Below are positions 25,789-37,464 of a DNA stretch of 63,738 bases, in pieces. The notes beneath the pieces are model-generated. The model made no database searches and was not told the DNA's origin. It saw only the letters and a list, made by a program, of their open reading frames with translations. The translations under genes were made by a program, and so were the position numbers. The DNA is from Prevotellaceae bacterium. GTDB taxonomy: Bacteria; Bacteroidota; Bacteroidia; Bacteroidales; Bacteroidaceae. Location of the stretch: assembly GCA_003150315.1 (NCBI GenBank), contig QAML01000050.1, positions 32,235 through 95,972 on the forward strand, given 5' to 3'. Every line of letters starts with the position of its first letter. Within the stretch, counting starts at the first letter, position 1.

Positions 25789-26061
25789 TCAGGCTTTTTC
25801 GGCAGGAGAGATGACCTTCCAAACCAAAGCTGCAAGTGTGCCGCCCGCAAGGGGAGCCACTATGAACACCCAAATGTCGCTCAATGCTTTTCCGCCTTCA
25901 AACAGCGCGGGACCGATGCTGCAATTAAGACTAACGGCTGCCGCGCAGCCGAGAAATGTGAGCGTGAATGTGCCCACGAGTTCTGCCAAATACTTTTTTA
26001 TGTCAGTGATTTTTTGTGAATATAGAATTATGTCGCAATAATAACGCAGATAGTGCGCCAT
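25789..26061 (-). pseudogene. Aquaporin (MIP family) relic with in-frame internal deletion
   Basis: The 90-codon frame contains KKYLAELVGTFTLTFLGCAA (the first helix of an AqpZ-type channel) joined directly to SIGPALFEGGKALSDIWVFI and VAPLAGGTLAALVWKVIS (the last helix). Intact AqpZ proteins are about 220-240 residues; the roughly 130-140 residues between these parts, including both NPA pore motifs, are missing. The residue before KKYLAEL is Ile encoded by ATA (25999-26001) where family members start with Met, so the native start also appears lost. It cannot form a water channel. Confidence 0.82.
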
Positions 26062-26092
26062 TATTGCAATATGTGAATGTCAAAAAAGGAAA

Positions 26093-26950
26093 TCAGTGCT
26101 TTAATATTGCTTTCACGCATTCTTCCATGAGCCATTTGGGCGTGGAAGTGGCTCCGCAAATACCCACACTTGCGGCTCCGTCAAACCATGAATAGTCTAT
26201 TTCCGAAGGAATCTCAATGCAGTGTGAACGCGGATTGACCTTGCGGCAAGCCTCGTAGAGAACGTGTCCGTTGGAACTCTTCTTGCCGCACACAAAAAGC
26301 ACCACGTCGTGGCGCGAAGCAAACCCCGTAACTTCGGGAAAGCGGTTGGCAACCTGACGGCATATTGTGTCGTGCCACTCAAAGGTTGCCGGAACTTTCA
26401 CACGCTCCCTGATATAATCCACAATTTTTCTGAAATCCTCGAGAGCCCTTGTGGTCTGGGAGTAAAGCTTTATGGAACGTGTGAAATCGAGTTTTGCGGC
26501 ATCGTCAAGGTTTTCTATGACCACTGCGTTGCCTGCGGTCTGCCCCACAAGCCCCAAAACCTCGGCATGACCGCGTTTGCCGAAAATAACAATCTGTGCC
26601 GTGCCCTCTTCGGTGTATTCGCGGGCTATGCGCTGCTGCAGACGAAGCACCACGGGACATGTGGCATCGATAAGTTCAATATTGTTTTGTTTTGCCGTGG
26701 CATAAGTGGCCGGCGGTTCGCCGTGGGCACGCAAAAGAACGCGGGCGTTTTTAAGATTTTTCAGTTCGTCATGCCCTATTGTAACCATTCCCAAACTCGC
26801 AAGACGGTTACATTCGCGCCCGTTATGCACAATGTCGCCCAGACAGTAGAGAACATCGCCCGAAGAAAGTTTCTCCTGCGCCAGATTTATGGCTCGCGTT
26901 ACACCGAAACAGAACCCCGAGCCTTCGTCAATCTCTACGTTTATGTTCAT
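26093..26950 (-). CDS. ispH: 4-hydroxy-3-methylbut-2-enyl diphosphate reductase
   Basis: IspH converts HMBPP to IPP and DMAPP in the last step of the MEP pathway using an iron-sulfur cluster. The 285-residue protein (start [17 protein letters not shown]) shows the three cluster cysteines in [25 protein letters not shown] and [16 protein letters not shown], plus [10 protein letters not shown] and [14 protein letters not shown]. The start at 26950 overlaps the cmk stop as ATGA; a longer frame from 26983 would lie inside cmk. It is the third gene of porQ-cmk-ispH. Confidence 0.95.
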   Translation of the reverse strand: MNINVEIDEGSGFCFGVTRAINLAQEKLSSGDVLYCLGDIVHNGRECNRLASLGMVTIGHDELKNLKNARVLLRAHGEPPATYATAKQNNIELIDATCPVVLRLQQRIAREYTEEGTAQIVIFGKRGHAEVLGLVGQTAGNAVVIENLDDAAKLDFTRSIKLYSQTTRALEDFRKIVDYIRERVKVPATFEWHDTICRQVANRFPEVTGFASRHDVVLFVCGKKSSNGHVLYEACRKVNPRSHCIEIPSEIDYSWFDGAASVGICGATSTPKWLMEECVKAILKH

Positions 26951-27633
26951 TCGGCAGCCTGTCTGAATTTTTCCAATAACCATTCGTCCTGTTCGGCAGG
27001 TGTGAGCTGCGAATTGTCAAGAACCACGGCATCTTTCGCCTTAACGAGTGGAGAAACCTCGCGGTGAGTGTCAATGTAATCGCGTTCCTCCACGTTTTTC
27101 AGTATGTCGTCGAAATTAACCTTGTCGCCTTTCTTCGTAAGTTCGTCATATCGCCTCTGCGCACGCACTTCGGGCGAAGCGGTTACGAATATCTTTAATT
27201 CCGCATCGGGAAACACGGTTGTCCCTATGTCTCTTCCGTCCATAACTATGCCTTTTTGTTTTCCCATTTCGCGCTGCTGCGTCGTGAGACATTCGCGAAC
27301 AAACGGAAGCGCAGCCACGCGGCTGACATTTTGTGAAACTTCAAGCGTGCGAATCTCGCTTTCAACATTTTTGCCGTTGAGATGCGTGATAACGCCGCCC
27401 GTTTCAGGATTAATTGTGAACGTTATTTTTATTTCCGGCATGCGTTTTTCGAGTTCCGATGTGTCTATGCCGTTTGGCGAAACGAGATTGTTTTCCAAAC
27501 AAAACAGAGTTACGGCGCGATACATGGCTCCGGTGTCAATATATATATAGCCTGCTTTTTTAGCAAGAGTGCGTGCCATTGTGCTCTTTCCGCATGAGGA
27601 ATAGCCGTCAATGGCTATGATAATTTTTTTCAT
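26947..27633 (-). CDS. cmk: Cytidylate kinase
   Basis: This enzyme phosphorylates CMP and dCMP with ATP. The 228-residue protein starts [17 protein letters not shown] (P-loop), then [33 protein letters not shown] and the arginine-rich LID segment [14 protein letters not shown]. An ATG two codons upstream (27639) is also possible. It lies 10 bp after porQ and overlaps ispH by 4 bp. Confidence 0.96.
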   Translation of the reverse strand: MKKIIIAIDGYSSCGKSTMARTLAKKAGYIYIDTGAMYRAVTLFCLENNLVSPNGIDTSELEKRMPEIKITFTINPETGGVITHLNGKNVESEIRTLEVSQNVSRVAALPFVRECLTTQQREMGKQKGIVMDGRDIGTTVFPDAELKIFVTASPEVRAQRRYDELTKKGDKVNFDDILKNVEERDYIDTHREVSPLVKAKDAVVLDNSQLTPAEQDEWLLEKFRQAAE

Positions 27634-27643
27634 TGTCAAAATG

Positions 27644-28621
27644 TCAAAGATTATAGGAAACGTTCACGAGAATAGAGGAAGCCGCCACATGATAACGGGC
27701 ATAGCTTGCTCCGAGTTTGAATTTGTTGAGTTTTAGTCCTCCGCCGCATGAAAAACCTGCCCAATGTCCCGAACCGGCTGCTTTTAGTTCGCTTGCACGA
27801 CGGGCATTGTAGCCGAGAGAAACGTAAAAATTCTCAGAAGGTATGACATCCGCGCCAATAACAAAGTGATTGAAGAAAATCTTTCCGAATGAACTTTTCT
27901 TACCGTCCTCATTGTAATAATAATTACTGCTCCATCGGGTGAGATTGGTCATTGTAAGCGAAAACCTGATGGGTGCGTGCTCCATGCTTTTGGTTATGCC
28001 GATGTCAAGATCAAATGGAAGATGTTCGTTCTTGTTATCGAATTTTTTCAATTGCGCTCCTACGTTTCGCATTACTATGCCTGCCGAAAAATCTTTGTCC
28101 TCGTCAAAATAGTTAAGACCGACATCGAAAGAAATGGCACAGGCAGAGTATTCCGCATATTTGGAATTGATGAAACGCATTGTGGCACCGCCGACCCAAT
28201 AATTGGAAAGCGCGTAACTATATTGGGCTCCGATGCAAAAATCCTTGGCTGAAAGATCGCCGATAACCTGTCCCGTCTCGTCTGTCTCGTCCATGGAACC
28301 GTAGTTAATGTAATTGGCGTTGAAACCGAGCGTGTGTCTTTCGCCCACAGTTTTTACAAACGATGCGGAAGCCACTGTGGAACCTTTCAGATAGGACATG
28401 TAATTGAGGTTAATGGTTTTGTCGCTTACCGAAGCTAGCAACGCCGGATTGGCAAACGCCAGCGTGGGATCGTCATCAACTAAAGAAACGTTCATACCGC
28501 CCAAACCTGCGGCGTGAGCCGATGTCGGGAGTTTCAGAAAGTTGAAAGTTGAAGACTTTTCCTGTCCTCTTGCGGCTATAGCAAAAAGGAAAATCAGTGT
28601 TAGCAGCGAGAGTTTTTTCAT
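27644..28621 (-). CDS. porQ: Type IX secretion system protein PorQ
   Basis: PorQ is an outer-membrane beta-barrel protein of the PorV/FadL-like family that takes part in the T9SS attachment complex with PorU, PorV and PorZ. The 325-residue precursor has a signal peptide (about 1-19, AIAARGQ) and the diagnostic start of the mature part [20 protein letters not shown] and [13 protein letters not shown]. It ends in an aromatic residue-rich beta strand ([11 protein letters not shown]). The porQ-cmk-ispH order is shared by other Bacteroidota. Its presence implies the organism uses or used T9SS. Confidence 0.92.
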   Translation of the reverse strand: MKKLSLLTLIFLFAIAARGQEKSSTFNFLKLPTSAHAAGLGGMNVSLVDDDPTLAFANPALLASVSDKTINLNYMSYLKGSTVASASFVKTVGERHTLGFNANYINYGSMDETDETGQVIGDLSAKDFCIGAQYSYALSNYWVGGATMRFINSKYAEYSACAISFDVGLNYFDEDKDFSAGIVMRNVGAQLKKFDNKNEHLPFDLDIGITKSMEHAPIRFSLTMTNLTRWSSNYYYNEDGKKSSFGKIFFNHFVIGADVIPSENFYVSLGYNARRASELKAAGSGHWAGFSCGGGLKLNKFKLGASYARYHVAASSILVNVSYNL

Positions 28622-28641
28622 TTAACCTCTAATTTTTGGGA

Positions 28642-28649
28642 CAAAGGTA
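28642..28649 (-). promoter_or_regulatory. -7 box (TACCTTTG) of porQ-cmk-ispH
   Basis: CAAAGGTA on the plus strand; 20 bp before the porQ ATG, back to back with the tonB promoter at 28672. Confidence 0.55.
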
Positions 28650-28671
28650 CACTTTTCTCAATTATCTGGAT

Positions 28672-28679
28672 TATTTTTG
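28672..28679 (+). promoter_or_regulatory. -7 box (TATTTTTG) of tonB
   Basis: TATTTTTG lies 54 bp before the GTG at 28734. Confidence 0.5.
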
Positions 28680-28733
28680 CATAGCAAACTGATTAAGCAG
28701 TTTTGCGTAGGCAACTATCACAATTTATAAAAC

Positions 28734-29543
28734 GTGTTGAATCCGCTTTTATTATCGAAACAATGGTGCAAACTTGTTTTTGAGGGAAGAAACAAGGACT
28801 ACGGTGCATATATAATGAGGCGCGATGAGGGTAAATACCAGCTTCGCGCCCTTTTGATAGTTGCGGGTTGTTTTGCGCTTCTTTTGATTGTTCCCATGGC
28901 TCTTATAAGGTGGCAGATGTATGTTGCCAAGCGTACGGCAGCCGATGCCGTGGCAAACTTTTCAAATCTCAAACAGCCGGAAGTCAAGAAAAATCACGAG
29001 CTAAAGGCTGTGGACGTGGCACAAAAGATTAATGTCAAGAAAATAAAGGATGCCATAAAATTCGTTCCCGAAATTTCGCCCGATGAAAAGGTTGAGGCGC
29101 AGCTCATACTTGGTGCCAACGAGATTGGAACCGTTGACGGCGGACAGACAATAGTTTCCGTGCCCGACAGCACGCTTCTCACCGATTCGCCAACCGATTC
29201 CGACGACCCCGACATCTCTGGAAAATATCCCACACCCGTGGAAGTTGTGGAGCAGATGCCTCAGTTTCCCGGCGGTCTCAAAGCTCTTATGCAATGGCTC
29301 ACGGTTCATGTGGTTTATCCGCCGATTTGTATGCGCGACAACGTTCAGGGCAGGGTGGAAGTCTCGTTTCTCGTTGACAGGGACGGTAACATCAAAGACC
29401 CGGAGGTAACAAAAAAAGTACATCCTCTGCTTGACCGCGAAGCATTACTTACTATTCGCAGAATGCCAAAGTGGGAACCGGGAAAGATAAAGGGCAAGGC
29501 GAGCATTGTGAGGGTTACGATTCCTATCGTGTTCTCACTTTAG
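28734..29543 (+). CDS. tonB: Energy transducer TonB
   Basis: TonB passes energy from the ExbBD complex to outer-membrane receptors. The 269-residue protein has the Bacteroidota N-terminus LLLSKQWCKLVFEGRNKDYG, one transmembrane helix at about 38-62, a periplasmic spacer, and the C-terminal TonB domain (VVYPPICMRDNVQGRVEVSF; MPKWEPGKIKG; VRVTIPIVFSL). An in-frame TAA at 28728-28730 leaves GTG (28734) or TTG (28737) as start, since the conserved N-terminus precedes the first ATG. ExbB/ExbD are not nearby. Confidence 0.9.
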   Translation: MLNPLLLSKQWCKLVFEGRNKDYGAYIMRRDEGKYQLRALLIVAGCFALLLIVPMALIRWQMYVAKRTAADAVANFSNLKQPEVKKNHELKAVDVAQKINVKKIKDAIKFVPEISPDEKVEAQLILGANEIGTVDGGQTIVSVPDSTLLTDSPTDSDDPDISGKYPTPVEVVEQMPQFPGGLKALMQWLTVHVVYPPICMRDNVQGRVEVSFLVDRDGNIKDPEVTKKVHPLLDREALLTIRRMPKWEPGKIKGKASIVRVTIPIVFSL

Positions 29544-29578
29544 AATTCAGGGAACGTTATAAATGAAAATTATTCCAA

Positions 29579-30559
29579 ATGAAACAATACACTATTGCAG
29601 AATTAACGGAGATTGTTAACCGTGCGCTTGATGACATAAACTATCCCAAAGTCCCCCAAGGCTTATACGAACCTATAGCATACGTTTTGTCGATGGGCGG
29701 AAAGCGTTTGCGTCCGGTGCTGTTGCTTTTGGTCAACAACATGTTTGACGGCGACACCCATGAGGCATTGAAAGTGGCTCTCGCATTGGAAACTTATCAC
29801 AACTATACCCTTATGCACGACGACCTGATGGATAATGCGGACATGAGGCGCGGAAAACCGGTGGTTCATAAGCGTTGGGATGCGAATACTGCCATTCTTT
29901 CGGGCGATACGATGCTTGTTTTGGCTTATAAACATTTGCTGGAAGCCAAAACACCAAGGATTCACGAAATAGCAGGTCTGTTCACCAAAACGGCAATTGA
30001 GATTGGCGAGGGACAGCAATACGACATGAATTTCGAAAACCGCCTTGATGTCAGCGAAAGCGAGTATTTGGAGATGATACGTCTCAAAACCGGAGTGTTC
30101 ATTGCCTGCGCTGCAAAAATGGGTGCCATTCTCGGCGGAGCGGATGACGATACGGCTGAAAAATTCTACCGTCTCGGCGAAACCGTAGGGCTTGCATTCC
30201 AGCTTCAGGACGATTTTCTCGATGTTTACGGCGACCCTGCGGTGTTTGGAAAGAAAATCGGGGGAGACATAACGAGCAACAAAAAAACTTTCCTGCTTAT
30301 AAAGGCTCTCGAAACGGCCGTGGGAGAAACCCGTGCCGAGTTGTTGAATCTTATAAGCGCAAAGAATTTCGACAGAGACGAGAAGATTGCTGCCGTTACG
30401 GCTATATATAATAAACTCGGCGTTGACAGGATGACTCAGGAGGCTATAAATTCGTATTTCGAAGAAAGTCGTTCGATTTTCAACTCAATAAATATTGAGG
30501 AAGACCGCAAGCGCGAAGTTTGGAATTTCATTTCTTCACTCGTTGGACGCAAAATCTGA
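29579..30559 (+). CDS. Polyprenyl diphosphate synthase (trans-isoprenyl, long-chain type)
   Basis: The enzyme condenses IPP onto allylic diphosphates to make the all-trans chain for menaquinone. The 326-residue protein has GGKRLRPVLLLL near 39-50, the first Asp-rich motif LMHDDLMDNADMRRGKP and the second FQLQDDFLDVYGDP. Product length cannot be read with certainty. It lies 35 bp after tonB and just before tatD. MenA at 21290 and IspH at 26093 are other isoprenoid genes in the window. Confidence 0.93.
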   Translation: MKQYTIAELTEIVNRALDDINYPKVPQGLYEPIAYVLSMGGKRLRPVLLLLVNNMFDGDTHEALKVALALETYHNYTLMHDDLMDNADMRRGKPVVHKRWDANTAILSGDTMLVLAYKHLLEAKTPRIHEIAGLFTKTAIEIGEGQQYDMNFENRLDVSESEYLEMIRLKTGVFIACAAKMGAILGGADDDTAEKFYRLGETVGLAFQLQDDFLDVYGDPAVFGKKIGGDITSNKKTFLLIKALETAVGETRAELLNLISAKNFDRDEKIAAVTAIYNKLGVDRMTQEAINSYFEESRSIFNSINIEEDRKREVWNFISSLVGRKI

Positions 30560-30566
30560 CTGCCGC

Positions 30567-31352
30567 ATGCCGTTTATCGATACCCATTCCCATATATACG
30601 GAGAAGAATTTGCCGCAGATTTGGACGCTGTTGTGCAACGCGCCAAAAATGCGGGGGCTGAAAAACTGTTTCTTCCGAACGAAAATGCAGGAACGCTTGA
30701 TGCCGTTCTCGATGTGTGCGACAAATATCCCGGCTTTTGCTTTCCAATGATAGGGCTTCATCCTGAAGAAATAAAGGAAAACTATTCCGGGGTTCTCGAC
30801 AATATGGAGCGGAGGCTGCAAATGCCGAATCCTTTCATTGCCGTGGGAGAAGTAGGGATAGATTACCACTTTCAGAGCGAGAACAAGGCTGAGCAGATAT
30901 GCGCTTTCCGTCGTCAGACGGAATGGGCGGGGAAATATTCGTTACCGCTCATGATTCATTCGCGCGACTCCATAGACGATTTGCTCGCGGTGCTTGAAGA
31001 TTGCGGCGGCAAAGGGTTGACGGGTGTGTTTCATTGTTTTTCGGGCACGGAGGAAGAGGCTCGCAGATTTCTTTCATATCCCGGGTTTGTTTTGGGAATA
31101 GGCGGAATCGTAACGTTCAAGCGTTCCACGCTTGCCGAAGTACTCAAAAACTCTGTGCCTGTTGACAGAATTGTACTCGAAACCGATTGCCCGTACATGG
31201 CGCCCGTTCCCATGCGCGGCAAACGCAACGAAAGCGCGTTTGTGCCTTACATAGCCGCAAAAATAGCCGAAACTTACGGTCTGACAACCGAAGAAGTGTA
31301 TGAAATAACCTGCAAAACGGCAAAAAAGATATTCCCGAAGGCTTGGCAATGA
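30567..31352 (+). CDS. tatD: TatD-family metal-dependent hydrolase (deoxyribonuclease)
   Basis: The 261-residue TIM-barrel hydrolase shows MPFIDTHSHIYGEEF at the start (metal-binding H-x-H), the conserved IGLHPEE, AVGEVGIDYHF (metal Glu), MIHSRDS, GVFHCFSG and LETDCPYMAP (metal Asp). Family members act as 3'-5' exonucleases or D-aminoacyl-type hydrolases. The start was set 7 bp after the prenyl synthase stop, because MPFIDTHSH is the family N-terminus; the longer frame from 30495 overlaps the upstream gene. Confidence 0.95.
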   Translation: MPFIDTHSHIYGEEFAADLDAVVQRAKNAGAEKLFLPNENAGTLDAVLDVCDKYPGFCFPMIGLHPEEIKENYSGVLDNMERRLQMPNPFIAVGEVGIDYHFQSENKAEQICAFRRQTEWAGKYSLPLMIHSRDSIDDLLAVLEDCGGKGLTGVFHCFSGTEEEARRFLSYPGFVLGIGGIVTFKRSTLAEVLKNSVPVDRIVLETDCPYMAPVPMRGKRNESAFVPYIAAKIAETYGLTTEEVYEITCKTAKKIFPKAWQ

Positions 31353-31393
31353 GTTTTTCCTGTGCGGAAAAGGGTAATTTCAAAATAAAATCT

Positions 31394-31401
31394 TAACTTT
31401 G
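31394..31401 (+). promoter_or_regulatory. -7 box (TAACTTTG) for tRNA-Ser
   Basis: TAACTTTG ends 44 bp before the mature tRNA 5' end, giving the tRNA a separate promoter after tatD. Confidence 0.5.
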
Positions 31402-31445
31402 CGCCCGGTTTGATGTAAACTGATAAAATTTCAACCGCAAAACAA

Positions 31446-31536
31446 GGAAAGATGCTCGAGTGGTTGAAGAGGCACGCCTGGAAAGCGTGTAAACGTCTAA
31501 AGCGTTTCGGGGGTTCGAATCCCCCTCTTTCCGCCA
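31446..31536 (+). tRNA. tRNA-Ser (anticodon GGA)
   Basis: The acceptor stem GGAAAGA pairs with TCTTTCC, followed by discriminator G and an encoded CCA (31534-31536). The anticodon stem CACGC/GCGTG (31473-31477/31485-31489) holds the loop CTGGAAA with anticodon GGA at 31480-31482. The long variable arm and T-arm GGGGGTTCGAATCCCCC are as in serine tRNAs. It reads UCC and UCU codons. Confidence 0.97.
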
Positions 31537-31541
31537 AGGTC

Positions 31542-31581
31542 GCAGCAAGCAGTCAGCAGACTCTTGCTGTGGCTTTTTTTT
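31542..31581 (+). terminator. Terminator after tRNA-Ser
   Basis: GCAGCAAG (31542-31549) pairs with CTTGCTGT (31563-31570) and is followed by GGCTTTTTTTTG. Confidence 0.8.
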
Positions 31582-31727
31582 GTGCTTTGACGTGCAGAAA
31601 GGATGACGTTTTGCGACGAAGCCTCGACTTTTACGTACACGCATAATTTATATATATGAAAAATATCGCGCATGCTTCGATACGGACAAGGGATACAGGC
31701 AGAGCCTTTGGCGGAATTGCCCGAAAT

Positions 31728-31778
31728 AAAAACCGCACGCTTCGAAACATCTCCAATTTGTTTCAAAACATGCGGCGC
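31728..31778 (-). terminator. Intrinsic terminator of the 54-residue membrane protein
   Basis: On the minus strand a long stem forms between CGCATGTTTTGAAAC and GTTTCGAAGCGTGCG, followed by GTTTTTATT. It ends the transcript of the small ORF at 31809. Confidence 0.75.
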
Positions 31779-31808
31779 GTGTTTTTCGTGGAAAAAGGTT
31801 GTCGTTTT

Positions 31809-31973
31809 TCAAGTTCTTATTTCCCAATCCGCGTAAAGGCGGTTGCCCGAAAATTTCGGCGTTGTGTCATAGTATTTTGTGCGTCTTGTGTGAATGCCAT
31901 ACAATGCGATACCTGCTGCAATGATTATAGTCAGGGCGAGAAGCAGGATTTTGCTGTTTTTCCCGGTCTTCAT
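31809..31973 (-). CDS. Small single-pass membrane protein (54 aa), function unknown
   Basis: The ATG at 31973 opens a 54-residue frame to TGA at 31809. It starts MKTGKNSKILLLALTIIIAA: a basic N-terminus followed by one strongly hydrophobic helix (about 8-27). A hydrophilic tail follows with HTRRTKYYDTTPKFSGNRLY. Codon composition and the helix make it protein-like, and a dedicated terminator lies 31 bp downstream. I recognise no family. Its upstream side faces repeat copy F and the divergent Rid-like gene. Confidence 0.65.
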   Translation of the reverse strand: MKTGKNSKILLLALTIIIAAGIALYGIHTRRTKYYDTTPKFSGNRLYADWEIRT

Positions 31974-32168
31974 TTCGTTTTGTTTTGTGCAAAATTATGG
32001 CGGGGATTTTTGTATGCGAAACTTTTCGGTGTCTGTTGTATAAAACCATATATCTATTGTATGAAATGCGGCATGCCCGAAATTCCCGAACCGTAAAAAC
32101 GTGGAAATGCGGTGCATTCCTGAGAGCGTAAATGCCGAATTTCACATAAGAAAAATGCTGAATTTAGG

Positions 32169-32297
32169 GCTTTTGTAAGTAGTTGAAAATCAGGTGTGAT
32201 TTTTCGCGAAAAATATAAGGCATATATTTTGAAATAAGTGCCTTGTATTTTAAAATACATGGCTTGTATTTTTTACAACATGCCTTATGTTTTTTCG
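32169..32297 (-). repeat. Dispersed intergenic palindromic element, copy F
   Basis: Reverse orientation; the core is 32205-32297 (93 bp) with ATAAGGCATATATTTTGAAA, AAGTGCCTTGTATTTTAAAA, CATGGCTTGTATTTTTT and ACATGCCTTATGTTTTTT. The flank on the left (32169-32193), read on the minus strand, is TTTTCAACTACTTACAAAAG, almost identical to that of copy B. It lies in a divergent promoter region. Confidence 0.9.
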
Positions 32298-32459
32298 GCT
32301 GTAGAAAATGGGACAAAAAACAAGCAGTGAAATAATGCTGCAACGGCATGAAAAATTCCGCCGTCGGCAATGAATTTCTCCGCTCACCCGTTTGGGGTAT
32401 TTTTTAACAAAAAACGGGCATAATGTCAGCTGGCACAGCGATAACAAAGTTTAATGTCG

Positions 32460-32467
32460 TATATTTG
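32460..32467 (+). promoter_or_regulatory. -7 box (TATATTTG) directly before the Rid/chorismatase-like gene
   Basis: TATATTTG is separated from the ATG at 32473 by CAGAT only, so the transcript would begin at or next to the start codon. Confidence 0.55.
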
Positions 32468-32472
32468 CAGAT

Positions 32473-33558
32473 ATGGAAATGAAGAAGGAAACTGATTTGC
32501 GCAAAGTTTTTGCGGTGTTCTACGGGGATGTGAAAGGGAATTTCCTGAAAAGTTTCGAAAAAGCTTTCGATGATTTCGGAAAAGAAACTGCACGCCGCTG
32601 TGATAATGGTGAAAAACCGGTATGGGCGAGAGTGTTCTTGAGCGACATTATTAACCAGATGCCGCTTATCCGAGAGAGGATAGACAATATTTCGGCGCAG
32701 TGTGCCGTTTCTGTAATAGAGCAACCGCCTTTGAAAGGCGGAAAAATAGTCATAATGGCGTGCTTCCTTGAAAACGCGAGTGTGGAACGCCTTGGCAATG
32801 ACGCATGGATAATTTCGCGCGGCGGAGAAAGATTCATATACCAGTCGCTGCGCTTCGGAAAAGAAGATACAAGGCTTTCGGGAGGTTACGAACAGACTGT
32901 GGAAGCTTTTGAACGCCACAAAAAACTCTTGGAACCGTATGGCATGACGATAGAAGCCAACACCCTGCGCACATGGTTGTTTTGTCGCGACATTGACAGG
33001 ACATACGGCGGAGTGGTGAAGGGACGCAATGATTTTTTTGCCCTGAACGGTCTTACTGCCGACACACATTTCATAGCTTCAACGGGGATAGGCGGATATA
33101 CCGACAGCCCCGATGCCGTGGTCGGCGTAGATTTTCTTTCGCGCATGGACGGCAGTGGGGAAGATGTCAAATATCTTCAGGCTCTCGACCACTTGAATCC
33201 CACGGCACAATATGGTGTGGCTTTTGAACGAGGCACATCGTTCTCTTTCGGTTCGCACCGGGTTGCTCTCATATCAGGTACGGCAAGCATTGATAAGTTC
33301 GGAAAATGCATAAACACGAATAATCCCGAAAAGCAAACCGAACGTTTGATAGAAAATATAGGTGCACTGCTCGCTGATGATGCAATGACAACGGCAGATA
33401 TTGGTATGATTATTGTATATTTGCGTGATGCTGCCGACAAGGACGTTGTGGAGAGCGTGGTGAACCGTATGATTCCCGGCGCAACCGCAGTATTTACGCA
33501 TGCCAAGGTTTGCCGTCCCGCATGGCTCGTGGAAGCCGAGTGCGTAGCGGTGAAATAA
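32473..33558 (+). CDS. Rid/YjgF-fold protein, chorismatase (FkbO/Hyg5)-like
   Basis: The 361-residue protein looks like two tandem Rid-type halves, the second with GIGGYTDSPDAVVGVDF, YGVAFERGTSFSFGSHRVAL and ISGTASIDKFGKCINTNNPE followed by QTERLIENIGALLADDAMTT. The ISGTAS(I/V) block and the double-Rid layout recall chorismate-cleaving chorismatases that form hydroxybenzoates. Whether it acts on chorismate is inference; a plain Rid-family deaminase role is the alternative. It lies 60 bp before the beta-galactosidase gene and may share its transcript. ATG at 32479 is an alternative start. Confidence 0.65.
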   Translation: MEMKKETDLRKVFAVFYGDVKGNFLKSFEKAFDDFGKETARRCDNGEKPVWARVFLSDIINQMPLIRERIDNISAQCAVSVIEQPPLKGGKIVIMACFLENASVERLGNDAWIISRGGERFIYQSLRFGKEDTRLSGGYEQTVEAFERHKKLLEPYGMTIEANTLRTWLFCRDIDRTYGGVVKGRNDFFALNGLTADTHFIASTGIGGYTDSPDAVVGVDFLSRMDGSGEDVKYLQALDHLNPTAQYGVAFERGTSFSFGSHRVALISGTASIDKFGKCINTNNPEKQTERLIENIGALLADDAMTTADIGMIIVYLRDAADKDVVESVVNRMIPGATAVFTHAKVCRPAWLVEAECVAVK

Positions 33559-33591
33559 AACATGGAAAAAGGAACATAATACCAAATATAA

Positions 33592-36786
<3,195 letters not shown>

Positions 36787-36807
36787 ACCGAAGCTTATCA
36801 TAAATTG

Positions 36808-36846
36808 AAATCCGTCCGTGCCGGAAAGGCGCGGACGGATTTTTTG
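36808..36846 (+). terminator. Intrinsic terminator after the beta-galactosidase gene
   Basis: AAATCCGTCCG (36808-36818) pairs with CGGACGGATTT (36832-36842), with an inner GCC/GGC step, followed by T6. Confidence 0.92.
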
Positions 36847-37079
36847 TTGTAAATCCCTAACGGTGTATAGGCAAAATCCCGTCCCGCTTTTTTGCGATTG
36901 TATGGAATTTGCTTTCGGAGCAATACGGTTTCCGTAGCGGGGCACGGAATACGGAAAACTGAATGCGGCTTACGGATTTTTTTGTATGTAGCTACGGCTG
37001 TCCGTGAATGGATATATGCAGAAAACTGTGGCGAAAAATGAATATTTTCTGCTTTGTTTTTCCGCAGCTCCGGTATTTG

Positions 37080-37210
37080 CGAAAAAACACATGGCTTGTC
37101 GGGAAAATTACGAGCCATATATTTTGAAATAAGTGCCTTTTGTTTTGAAATATATGCCTTGTATTTTTCGTTGCGTCAAGTATCTGGAAAACAATGACTT
37201 ATAAAAATTT
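37080..37210 (+). repeat. Dispersed intergenic palindromic element, copy G
   Basis: The core is 37080-37170 (91 bp); the flank GGAAAACAATGACTTATAAA (37186-37205) is a good match to the tail consensus. The middle reads ACGAGCCATATATTTTGAAA and then AAGTGCCTTTTGTTTTGAAA. Nothing else is recognised in the 678-bp gap apart from the terminator and promoter listed. Confidence 0.9.
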
Positions 37211-37430
37211 GAAAACTTGACGTAACTTCTTGTGTTTTAGGAACTTGCGAAGATCGGCAAAGTTGGCGGTTTTTGCGGCAGAACATGGCGGTGTGTGAAA
37301 AAATATGCACTCCCCGTTTTTGTAGGCATGCAGGACGGAACATACGCGCTGCGCGGAAGCGCATTTGCGGGACAAATCTTAATAACTCTTATTTGTGGCT
37401 TCGTGTAGCGGGCATTTGCGAAAAAGTAGT

Positions 37431-37438
37431 TACTTTTG
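37431..37438 (+). promoter_or_regulatory. -7 box (TACTTTTG) of the DUF4827 lipoprotein gene
   Basis: TACTTTTG lies 27 bp before the ATG at 37465 and rules out the longer frame beginning at 37273. Confidence 0.55.
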
Positions 37439-37464
37439 CACAAATCAAAAAGAATTCATTCCCT

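Noticed and set aside
31656..32096. 146-codon plus-strand frame after tRNA-Ser
   Set aside because: It overlaps the better supported 54-residue minus-strand gene and its terminator and has no recognisable domain.
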